NCBI GenBank assembly: GCA_965153455.1
Contig: OZ234495.1
Span: 992,001-1,056,000 of the forward strand
Length of the DNA stretch: 64,000 bases
Reading direction: 5' to 3'
Origin: Sphagnum compactum
Taxonomy: Eukaryota; Bryophyta; Sphagnopsida; Sphagnales
In this document: piece by piece, positions 12,250 to 22,893 of the stretch
How positions within the stretch are numbered: the first letter of the stretch is position 1
Layout of the letters: the number at the start of each line of letters is the position of its first letter
Position numbers and translations under genes: made by a program
Notes under the pieces: model-generated
What the model saw: only the letters and a program-made list of their open reading frames with translations
Told to the model about the DNA's origin: nothing
Databases searched by the model: none

Positions 12250-14180
12250 TTGTACCTGTCTCCAACTAAATTTCACAACCACCTTGCCATAGAAATATTC
12301 ATTTGCTCTGAACAACCTGGATTTATCTCCTTGATGATTCTCCATAGAGTCAACAATAGCATTGTCATCTCCAAATCTCTGCCAACTAAAAATGTTGATT
12401 GCAAACTCTTCTTGTGTCATAGTTGTCAGAAGGCTGGTTTTCGCGCCTTGGGTATGCTGGTGTAAAAATTGATGAGAGTTATGGCTCCCTCCCTCATCAC
12501 TATCACTGTCCAAGTCAGTCTCACTATCACCTTGATATGCAACACTCTGTAGTCTTGAGTTTTGTCCCCAAAATCTGATGATCATATGTTTCCCAAACAG
12601 TCCTTGGCAAGCTCAGCTACAGCATGTACTGTGGCCACTGCTCAATTACCAGAATCAGCAGCAGCCTGGACAGTGGTTGCTACACCTGTGTACTCAATCT
12701 TCCCATCTTGTGTTGTTTGCAAGTATGTCTCTTCACCTAGTGACTCAACTTCATCAGCTTCAAATTCACTTCCCTTCATGGAGCATGTATAGAAAGTTTC
12801 TTTGTGATATGCAAAAAATTTCCATCCCTGAACTCATAAGCAGAGTCACCACATTCTTCAAATCACAAAACACAGAGCCTGGTGCACACCAAAATACACC
12901 ACTGTCTAACAATGCCAAAGAATCACTTGCATTTATCCGGTCAGGCCTAGGTAGCAATCATCACATTGAGTGGTTTTCCTCACTCCACAATCAGGGCAGA
13001 GCTCACATGCTGCTGCTGCTGCAAATTCCTCCCTATACTTTGTAGCAAAAAGTGAATGGATTTGCAGCAATTATGGTAAATCTGCACACGTTGAGAAGGG
13101 AAATATTGAGCTTGAAATTGTCCCCTAAAGTGCATCAGAGATAAGCTGGCAACAATCAAAAGCACAGGACAAAATTAAAAGAAAAGCAAAGTAGTCAATC
13201 CAAACATGTGAAGGTGTCAATGAACCTGAAATTTCTGCTTCAATTTGTACTTTGCTTTGAAACTGAATAGCACAGGTAGGAGGCATGCCTTTCAGGATAG
13301 GAGAAGGGTAGGGTCAGAGCCCCTTCCTCGTCTTGAGGTGCCTAGGCACAAGGGCGGTAGCCTGAGTGATGGGCACTGAAAAACAAGGAAGGACCAAGGG
13401 CCCTACCCTTCTCCAGCATAATAGAACCTGCCCTAATTTTCAGAGGCTGTGCACTTCCACCACGGAAGATATTCTTGCATTTCATAAGATCCTGGAAGTT
13501 GTAGCTGAGTTCTTGCACCTGACAACAGTTGTCCAAATACACTCTCAAAATCAGGGCAGGTTTTCACAAGTTGATGATGCAAGAGGCGGACACCAATTAC
13601 CCAGTTTACAGAAAAAAATCAAGCACGTCATATGCTGCCATGATCTGTTCTCTTCCCTGATGACATGCTCCACCTGATAAAAGGTATCTAAGATTAGGGT
13701 TCCAAGACTTTTTCAAAGAATTGACTCAGCTCACTCTTGTGTTACCAGATTGCTGAGGCTACTTTTCAAACAAACAGACATGGAACAGAGAAAGACAAGT
13801 GATAGAGTCTACTTGACATTGTCAGCCATGCAGGAATGATCAGAATCAGAAAATCAAGGGAGGATGGGTTGTAACATGTACCTGAATGTGGGCAATGGAT
13901 TCCTTGCCAGATGTAAGGAGCTGGGCAGTACTATCCTTGCATAGCTGCTTTGCTTGTATGTTTCGCTTGATTTGCGCTTGTTGCAAGTCAGCTTGATATG
14001 TGCTGTTGGTGATAGACATAGAATGTTGATGATGAGCATCGGAAGAAGCTCTGGTTGTTAATGGAGACAGTTCAAAACATCGAGTTCAGTTCTGATATGA
14101 AGGATTTGTGCGAAGCAATATTGATGGCAAGGACGAAGACAAAAACAAAAGGTCATGAGAGGGCAATTTACTTACGCTTG
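12250..14180 (-). pseudogene. Coding-like exon cluster of an unrecognised gene, possibly a relic
   Basis: Minus-strand blocks look coding and several have splice borders. A CT-rich leader ends at a GTAAGTA donor near 14174. A first coding exon at 13882-14019 starts MSITNSTYQADLQQAQIKRN and ends at CAG|GTACAT. A block at about 13420-13675 reads EQIMAAYDVLDFF and, after a one-base shift in a T-run, CPDFESVFGQLLSGARTQLQ to a stop. A block near 12950-13040 holds CELCPDCGVRKTTQCDDC, a possible zinc-binding knuckle. One at 12604-12835 reads FFAYHKETFYTCSMKG, and one at 12245-12560 has an acidic Asp/Ser patch. No family is recognised. The frameshift and stops inside blocks favour a decayed gene, though an intact gene with wrongly guessed exon borders is possible. 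The plus-strand frames here are shadows. Confidence 0.45.
13300..13414. repeat. Fold-back: 14-bp perfect inverted repeat
   Basis: GGAGAAGGGTAGGG at 13300-13313 is matched by its exact reverse complement at 13401-13414, with weaker complementarity inside. It could form a stem of about 115 nt, lying downstream of the LPWWKCTASEN coding-like block. It may be a tiny MITE or a chance fold. Confidence 0.7.
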
Positions 14181-14804
14181 CAAGTCATGAGAGAGAAGAG
14201 AGAATCGATAATGGAAAGCTAGCTGCTGCTTCAGTAGCAGTAGCTAGTTTTCCTCTCCATGAGCATCACCTATTTCTAGACGCAACTGCACTAACTGTTT
14301 TTCTGCAACAAGTGCACACTCAGTCACCTTTCCTTCAATTCACCTCCACATTCTTCCGATTTCATCTCCGAACTCTCTTTGCAATTGATCACCTCCACGA
14401 ATTGATAAGTCCAGTCATTGATATTGACAACCTCCAGTTATCATATAAAAATATGCGACAGTTTCAGGTCTAGCACCTACAATGCGCATATGCCATGACT
14501 TTATGGGGAACTGAAATTATGAACACTGTTTCCCAGCAGGTAATCAGGGGAGAAAATTGTTGAAAAAGTTGGACAAAGCAAAGAGTTGATATAATTTTAT
14601 ATCAGAGGAAACTTCTGACAAAGGAATGTGGCAAACTCTAACCGGCAGCATTTTTCTTTGCTGACTCATGGTGTGCACCATCCACCATGGGCCACTTGCA
14701 TCCATTTTCTTAACGCCAAAAACTTCAGTGATCACAGGAAGTTGCAGGTCCAGGACTCACGCAGCAATCGAATAACTTTATTCAGGACTTCCAACCTTGA
14801 ACAC

Positions 14805-14895
14805 TGTGAAAGCACAAGACGACAAGAGAAACATCAGCAAAGACAACAGTATTGTGAAAGCACAAGACGACAAGCCAAACATCAGCAACAATATT
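14805..14895. repeat. 48-bp tandem duplication inside the left arm
   Basis: TGTGAAAGCACAAGACGACAA begins at 14805 and again at 14853, each followed by an AACATCAGCAA-type sequence. The matching stretch of the right arm (near 32560) has one copy, so the duplication came after the arms formed. Confidence 0.8.
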
Positions 14896-16929
14896 TTCCA
14901 GTAAAGTTCTCAGCGGGTAGCACCGAAAACTTTAACCAGCCTCAACTATTTTTGCTGGCACGCGGTATGAACCATCCTAAAAGGACCACTTCGATCCTTT
15001 CTCTCAACCTCTCATCATACCCACCTTCCAAGTCATTCACCGTTGTGGCATCGATGCAGGGAGTCGAATGGACTAGTTCTCCCTTGGCTGAGATTTGCAT
15101 CCAGGAGTTTGCTACAAATTTTTATCAAGGTTGGTTCCCTTGCCGCACTATTGCTGCCAATCTCCTTGCACATGTTTAGAGGGCATTGTGGCTTAATGCA
15201 ACAACAAGATTATTCATCATCTAAGTGCATCTCACATATCATAACATCTTTTATGTCAAACCTAGTATGTCTAAAACACCAAATCTTTGGTTCCACGCCC
15301 TTGAAAGCATTAGTAATATCATGAATATTTGACCTAGATGATCGTATAACGACTCAAATTTGCACAAAGGCTCATCTCCCATGATTTTCTATTAAGGTGG
15401 GTTAACTTGGTGCTTTTCTTTCTCACAGTGCTCACATGCATTTCATTGGGCTAACAACTAGCACAAAAAGACAACAAATTTTATGAAGGTCATTCAAGCA
15501 TTACCTCTTTCACTATTTCTCAAAACTTGTAGGGATGTGCTTCACACACAAACATTTGTCATTTTGAACTCAATATGTTTTGCAATGTCAAGATTAAGTT
15601 TGTGTTCTTATTCAAGGGTATCAAGGTTATGATTAGAGTTTGTTTCAAAGTTTAAATAGTGAGTAATTATAATATGAACACAATATTCCTTGCTTTCAAA
15701 TGAGGTTGTATTAGAGAGTTTAATTTGAACAAAAGTGAGATTCACATCATCTAGCTACTCCAAGTAGTTTTGCAACAATAAAAAATCATGAATTTCACAT
15801 AGATAGTGTACTACAATAACAATAGTTTTCAAAGAAAGCACTATATTCAATCAATGGAACATGGCAACTATAATGTTGGATAAGGTTTGTGCATATGCAT
15901 GTTATTATACACATGATGGAGTTGTGCAACAATATTTTTTGACAACGATCAAGTTTGTCAATCAAATCACATTGAAATGGAATATGAACACATGAACTAA
16001 CTAGATTAGTGCATGTTCTAAATGATTCAACAATTTATTCTTTATAATTTATCATTTGCCCATCTATGTTTGGACCAAATCAATATTATAAACATTCAAT
16101 ATGCATAATAGGGGAATGGGAAAAGAGATTTCAATAGTAAGACCATGGTACAAAATTATGATTAGTCATTTTTTTGACAAAAAAATCATTAAAGGTGACA
16201 TAATTTTTTACATACATTTATTTTGTTGCAAATTCCTTTTTTGAAATTTTTTTTCATAAGAGTGATAGATTTTTTTGGCGGGGAAGGTGTGGCCAAAATT
16301 ATGCCTATTGGTTACAATTTTAAACTTTTCTTGAAATAATGCCACCAATTAAGTTGAAATTTGGCTAGGGATGTTCACCACCTTAGCTCCTTCAAGAAAT
16401 TGAAAAAACAACCATTGATTAACATGCACATAATTTACATACACTTACCAAATTGAACAAATCGAATAATGTAATGAAATGTTTATTAACAAACCACATT
16501 TTTTAAAGCAAGTGAAAGGATCGTCAATGATAAGAATTATGTTGCCAATCATTGTATAAGTGGTAGTTACATTTCAAATCTATATGAAAGTCAAGTGACA
16601 TAGACTTGGAGGAAAATTCTAATTTTTTTTCTCTTTATCAAAAATGTTGTGTCTCATGTTGAATCTATTGGTAATTATATAATAATTTGTATTTTTCATA
16701 CGAAAGTAAAGTGACATAAGCTTGGTGGGAAAATTCTAATTTTTTTGTCCCTATCACAAATGTTGTGTCTCGTGTGGAATCTATTAGTAATTATATATTT
16801 TTGTATTTCATGTACGAAATCAAGGTGACATAACCTTGGTGGGAAAATTCCAAATTTTTTGGTTCCTTATCGCAAATATCATGTCTCCTGTTGAATCTAT
16901 TGATAATTATATAATATTTTCATATTTCC

Positions 16930-17390
16930 GTCATTTCATGTTGTTGACAATTGGAAGGATTATAAAAATCCTTGGAAGACTTTCAAAACATTAATGTTCA
17001 TGAACTAAACAATGCATTCATTTACATAGGACCCATGAAAATGTGAAAGTATTGTTCAAGGACTATTAAGGAACCTAAGAGAACCTTGACAAGATCGATG
17101 TTTAATGATCCAAAAATGCATTAAGTTTGAAAACCTCATGTGCACTTGACAAAAACATCTTCAAAGAAAGTGAAAGAACCTTTGAAGACCTTAACAAAGT
17201 TCATGTTATTGCACCAAACATTGTACACACTTTGAGGATTTAAATATGTCAAAATGGTCTTGAAGGATTATGAAGGAGCTTTGGAGGACCTTATCAAGGT
17301 TATATTCTTGAACCAAACAATACATTCACTTTGAGGAGGCATGAAGACATCAAAAATATGTTGAAGGATTATCAAGGAGCCTTGGAGGAA
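16930..17390 (+). pseudogene. Decayed TPR units, 5' fragment of the TPR kinase gene
   Basis: The plus strand holds about four degenerate 102-bp units, for example LKDYEGALEDLIKV near 17255 and LKDYQGALEE near 17362. These are recognisable relatives of the DYQGALEDLDKADVLEPN units at 26370-30905. Stops and frame changes interrupt them. The copy stops within a TPR unit at the junction with the dispersed repeat at 17391. Confidence 0.8.
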
Positions 17391-17910
17391 GGTGGTGACT
17401 TCCCCCGAGTCCGGGCCGTGGTGAGTCATGTGAGTCCAGGGTCGCCCGTGGCTTCATAGTAGTGACATACTCTCAATTCGATTCAAACATACGCGTATTT
17501 TACGTTTTTTTGGGCTTTTTAAAAAATGCTTGAAAATACTTGATACAAAGGCCAATTTTCAAGCCTTTGTATTTTTATAATGCTTTTTTAAAAATACTTG
17601 AAAATACTTCTTTTTGAGCACCTTCGAAAAATACTCGTATTTCGTATGTCACTACTATGCGTGGCTTGTCATAGCACTGAAAGTGCTTCCGAATGTTCCG
17701 AAAGTGCTTCCAACTTGTTGGTTGGTTTGATACAGGTTCGAATAACTAAGTAAAGATTGTCCCTCGCCCTAGTCTAATCCCGGAGCTTCAGCACGCCCCT
17801 CTACCCTTTTAGTGCTGGAAGCTGGGAGCATGCGCCAAGTTCCAAACAATTTCGTTGTTTGACTTCTTTGTACCCAACTTGGGTCTAACAAGGAACTTGG
17901 GAGCGCGTCA
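17391..17910. repeat. Dispersed 300-bp repeat, copy 1 (interrupted by a MITE)
   Basis: Aligns along its length with 42263-42562: GGTGGTGACTTC, then GTGGTGAGTCATGTGAGTCC, GAGCTTCAGCACGCCCCTCT and GGGAGCGCGTCA. With the nested MITE and one target-duplicate copy removed it is about 306 bp. It can be read with TG...CA ends (17393-17910), so a solo LTR is one reading; no matching target duplication was found. It lies exactly between the truncated TPR arm and the truncated Gypsy pol, which marks a breakpoint. Confidence 0.75.
17454..17659. mobile_element. hAT-like MITE, 206 bp, with 16-bp TIRs and 8-bp TSD
   Basis: CATAGTAGTGACATAC at 17454-17469 and its exact reverse complement at 17644-17659 bound the element. 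The direct repeat CGTGGCTT flanks it at 17446-17453 and 17660-17667. Removing element plus one CGTGGCTT restores alignment of the host repeat with its other copy at 42263-42562. An 8-bp duplication fits the hAT superfamily. The interior is AT-rich with an ACAAAGGC/GCCTTTGT stem and no coding sequence. Perfect TIRs and TSD point to a young insertion. Confidence 0.92.
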
Positions 17911-20640
17911 TCAATGGATGTAATCCATACACTAATTGATATGGTGTATACCCTGTTACTACTTTGTATGCAATTCTGTATGAAAATAACATTATGGACA
18001 AATGTTCATTCCAACTTGTTCTATTCTCACTAACTAACTTGGTCAAGAGTGTCCCAAATACTTTGTCATTAGATTTAGCCTGCCCATTCCCTTGAAGATA
18101 ATAGGTTGTAGAATTCACATGTTTCAATAGAAAATGATATGTCAAATACTTGATGGCATCATTAATGAAATGAACTCCATGATCTGTGACTAGAACTAAA
18201 GGACATCCAAACCTGGTTAATACCCACTCATACAAAAATTTTGATATGATTATTGCAATATTAGTTTTCAATGTTCTTCTTTCCACCCATTTGGTAACAT
18301 AATTTGTGGCTACAAAAATGTATTTATTTCTTATATATCTTCATACTAGCTTAATTGGCCCCACAAAATCAAGTCTCCATTTCATAAATGGTTCCTTTGG
18401 AAGACTTGTGACCAACTTTGCAAGATTTTGAATTGTTAATCCTTTTGTTCTTTGACATGCATCACAAGATTTATAATAATCATGCACATCTCTATACATA
18501 GTTGGCCACAATATTTAACATCTAATATCTTCCTCTACGTTATTTCAATTGTAAAATGCCCTCCTAATGGTCCTTCATGTAATTCTCTCATCACCATCTA
18601 TGCTTTTATAATTATCAAACATCTCCGCAATTTGTTGTCTTGGCCCATTTTGTATAATTCACCATTCTTCAATGTGAAAGGTTCTACTCTCTTGACCAAT
18701 TTCTACTTCCACTTTACAAATAACGTGCCTTCAATTGGCCTGTTTTCAAAAATTCTTTTACATCATTCAGCCATTCATGCTCTGTGTAAAACATTCTTGC
18801 ATATGTGGTTTGATCAGGCACACCTGTGGGTTCTGTAATATTTGGTAGTCTTGACAATGCATTTACAACTACAAGAATTCTGCCTAACTTATGCATTACT
18901 ATGAAGTCATTTTTTAAGAACAATAACAACCATCTAACTATTATCCTTGAAACATGTGGTTTGTTGACCAAATAGACCAATGCCATATGATCTACATAAA
19001 AGATAAACTTATTACCCAACAAATAATGTTTGAACTTGTGCAAAGCAAAAACCATTGCTAAAGCCTTTCTCTTTGTTGTGTTATAATTTTGTTTTGCTCT
19101 ATTCCGAAGCTTAAAAACATACACTATTAGTTGATCACTTTTCCTTGTTACATTTAGAAATAGCCTAGCCCCCACATCTAAAAAAGTTGCATTTGTATGA
19201 ACATGAAATTCCACCTGCCAGTTTGGTGATATCAATATCGGTGCTTCAATATATTTTTGTTTGATCAATTCCTAAACCTTTTGACATTCTTCTCTCCAAA
19301 GAAAAATCTTTGACTTTTTGGTCAATTTAATGATAGGTGCCATAATAGTAGCAAATTTTTTGATAAACCATTTGTAAAACTATGCCATCCCATTGAATAC
19401 TTGAATCTATTGTGGATTCTTAATTGGTGGCATGTTTACTATTGCTTGTATTTTCTTTGGATCTAATAGTTTCCCTTCTTTGGAAATAATAAAACCCAAG
19501 ATCATCCCTAAAAATACCATAAATGCACATTTTTCTAGATTTAGACTAATCCATATTTTTTGCACTTTGAAAACATAATATGAACTTCTTGCAAATGACT
19601 CTCCATGTCGCTATACACTGCAAAGTCATCTAGAAATATCTTCATAAAACTGTCCAAATATTTTCTGAATGTTTTGGTAATAACTTTTTGATATGTTGGA
19701 GGTCCATTTTGAACTCCACACAGCATCACCTTCCACATAAAAGCTCCCTAGTCTATAACAAATGCAGTCTTGTATTTATCCTTTGGAGTTGTAGAAATTT
19801 GATGATATCCTGAATATCCATTTAAGAAAGAATATGCCTCATACCTCGTTACTATGTTTAGCACTTCATCTGTAAAAGGTAATAGGTATCGATCCTTCTT
19901 TGTGGCTGCATTTAGTTTTTAAAAATCTATACAAATTTTTAGTTTGCCATTTTTTTGGGTACTACTATTATGGGTGACAACCATGTAGCCTCTTCTACAA
20001 ATTGAATGAATCTAGCTATTAGCAATTTGTTTATATCTTGTTTGATTGTTGTAGCATAATTTGGATTTAATTTGTACTTGGCATGATGTGCCGGTGGTAT
20101 AGTAGTATCCAACTCAATTCTGTGTTGTGCCAACTCTAGTGGAATCCCTTTCAGATCTTTATATGTCCATGCAAATACATCTTTGAACTCCTTCAACAAT
20201 TGCTCAACTTCCAACACCTTGTCGATTTCCAACTGTGCATTAATCTTCACCAACTATGGTTCTACATTAGTTCCCAACCTTGCAGGCCTTAGCAAGATTG
20301 CGTAATTCTTAGGGTGTTGAAACAAAGTTGGATGATTCATACATCCAGTACCTCGTGACCCCAACTCCATTAGAACAAGATTGGCTACAATGTTCAAACA
20401 TCCAGAATGACAATTGTACAATGGTGAATTTGGGTATTTTTCTAAGTATTGTGAAGCCATCTCCACCAAGATAGAATATCCCTTGCACTATGTTTTAATT
20501 TGTGGATTTATGTCCCAATTCACCTATCCCACCAAATCTGGTCCAACCTCTAAAGCCCAAGATTGGAATGGGTGAAAATCTCTCTTTTGCCTCCAAATTG
20601 TAACTCAATTCAAGATTAGCCACCATGGCCATGGAATTCG
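17911..20640 (-). pseudogene. Ty3/Gypsy retrotransposon pol fragment (RT, RNase H, integrase)
   Basis: From 5' to 3' on the minus strand: a region before RT (20254-20640); RT start (EFKDVFAWTYKDLKGIP near 20160, then AQHRIELDT); RT core (FVIDWGAFMWKVMLCGVQNG, FLDDFAVYSD near 19630); RNase H (19268-18840, HVHTNATFLDVGARL, ending LSRLPNITEPTG); and integrase (18286-17911, LVTDHGVHF, TGYTPYQLVYGLHP). Many stops and shifts break it. The RNase H HTDA motif reads HTNA, and the integrase glutamate of GQAES reads GQAKS, so key acidic residues are lost. No gag or paired LTRs were found; integrase ends abruptly at 17911. It is an old dead copy. Confidence 0.9.
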
Positions 20641-22893
20641 AATTCATGAAATTACATTGCCCTTAATGAGCATCCATGGCATCAACAAGTTTAGTTGTTT
20701 TGGACATGGTTCACATATGCCCTTATTTCAAGGGAAAAACAGTTTTTTGTTAAAGAAGAATGCCAACTTTGTTGCAAGTTCCTTCACAATAACATGAGGG
20801 ATTGACAAAGAAGCAACACATTCTAGGATGGGGTGTGATGACTACAAGTTAAAAGAACATATTTGTTGAGCTGCGACACCTACTTTCCCAGAAGGAAGTG
20901 AGGAATGCTAAAACATGACATTGCAAAGTTTTATGGTTATGTGGTTGTGTTGAATGAATCTATGAACTAATTTGAAAAGACACTCTACATAAAGTGGTGG
21001 ACCTTCAGAATGGTGGACATTCTCCAAGCTTGGTGATTTAATGAAAATCTTTAGTTGTTGTCTTTAGAATGTTATAGGAATATAGTGTAGGTTGCACTTC
21101 TCTATTCAAGAACTTCGCAAAATAATGACTTGTAAACTTAATACACATCACAAATTGTCAATAACTATATTACAAATGATACAAAATGTTTTTTAAATTC
21201 AAGGTTGTGATAATTACTCATACAAATATTTTTCTAAAACATATTTTAGCCACAACTCTAATTCAAGATTTATGTTCTAAGCTTTCAATCTAATATGCAC
21301 AAATGGAAACTTTTGGATTTAGAAGTTGGCTTACCATATTGGATTTCACATAAAATTATCATATTTGCATGATATTTCCAAAATGTGATTGCAAATATGA
21401 TACTTCCCACAATCACAAAAAGGGGAAGTATTGTTGATAGTGTCCATTTTAACATCTAGTCATTTGTTTAGGGGGGGAAGAGGGGGGGGTCCCTAAATAA
21501 ATTGATGATACCTTGTTACCACGTATAGTTGGACATTCATATTGAATCTTTTGATAACCTTGTTAACATGTTTGTGTCGTAACATATGTACATATATAGA
21601 TTATAATAACTTCAACATAAACTTAGTAATATTTCAAATCTAATTGAAGAATTGTGGATAAGTTGTATGCTTGATGTAAACTTTTTGAAAACCCATTTAC
21701 ATATAACATTATTCTAGTGATGTAGGAATTGATTATATGGGGTTCTTTGCAAAAGGTTTTGTATGTCACTTTTACACGACCATTCTAGTCGTATGGTCGT
21801 CCTTGGAACCATTCCAAAGACAATTTCGAAATAACTACCTCATTTTCAAATTTAACTACTTCATAACTACTTTCTTTCCTATTAACTTTCATAATAAGTA
21901 TTTCTCACCTTTCCTAATAACTACTTCTATTTTATAACTACCTCACTCCTTTTTCCTATCCACCAACATGGATTTTAAAATAAAAATTAACATGTGTCTT
22001 TTCATGTCCATGAATTTTAGATTAATTAAATTAAATTTGATATTGATAGAAATACATGAAAACATTTATTTAAAAAATAGTTGAATGTCACTAGTAGTGT
22101 GCAACAACGTGGAAGTCAAATGTAATACATATGATTAATTACTGTAAAAATTTGAGACAATGGTTACAACATGGATTCCTTTCAAATCTATGAATAATAT
22201 GACTATCATTCCGAGTTTTAGTAATCTTCAAACCCATAATTAAAAAACTATTAATTTCCAAGAAAATTGTTTCTAATGTCATGAAATTTAATGTAAATTT
22301 CCATGCAATACAATCTATTCAAATAGTTGCACATTACAAACATTTCAAAGTATAACCTTTTTTTAAAAATTGTTTACAAATATGTATGTGACCTTGGATG
22401 CAAGTAAGAATGGATACTTACAAAACCAATGAATAGGTGCCATTTTCCCAAGGTGAGATGTATTTAGTTATATTATTATCCACAACATATACCCCCCCCC
22501 CCAAATGTGGTGTGTTTATGTTTGTCGCATTGAAGATTCCATTAAAGTTGCTTTGATCAATTGCATCAATAATTTTGAATAAATGATATTTCAAATTCCA
22601 TGCGCCAAAACATGAACTATTGTAGCATTGAAATGGAAGTACTCTAAATCCCATAAAAATTCTAAAAGATCTATGAAAAGTAATTGTGATAAGCGAATGA
22701 TTAAGAAGGCCAAATCCTAGTAACAACAATTGTGTTGAATGACAACATATATTATAAAGAATTGTGAAACTTTGAGTTTATGGACCTATCACTAGAATAC
22801 CTTTCCACATTTACAAAAAGGATAAATTAATTAAATGAACAAATGTTACATTAAATATACATGTTGAATTTAATCATATAATGAATATACAAA
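20641..22893. other. Intergenic, 3' flank of the TPR kinase gene
   Basis: AT-rich. It may contain a little more decayed Gypsy sequence near 20641-20700. There is a C-run near 22491-22501 and a G-rich patch near 21471-21490. The 103-codon minus frame at 22418-22729 shows no family motif. No poly-A site could be placed with confidence. Confidence 0.5.

Larger units (their letters stand above)
14617..17390 (+). repeat. Left arm of a large diverged inverted duplication
   Basis: This arm matches the reverse complement of about 30770-32755 in the same order, by eye at roughly 75-85 percent in the better stretches. Examples are CAGTGATCACAGGAAGTTGCA near 14727, GTGAAAGCACAAGACGACAA near 14806, TTTTATCAAGGTTGGTTCCC near 15118, and the decayed TPR units at 16930-17390. 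It therefore carries upstream DNA and the first repeats of the TPR kinase gene, in opposite orientation and about 13.4 kb from the other arm. The match ends sharply at 17390, where the 300-bp repeat starts. The two arms differ in length, so indels are present. Confidence 0.82.

Noticed and set aside
18452-18838. Plus-strand 128-codon frame
   Set aside because: Antisense shadow of the Gypsy RNase H/integrase region.
22418-22729. 103-codon minus frame as another exon of the kinase gene
   Set aside because: It lies beyond the kinase stop codon, has no kinase or TPR motif, and has no consistent splice sites.
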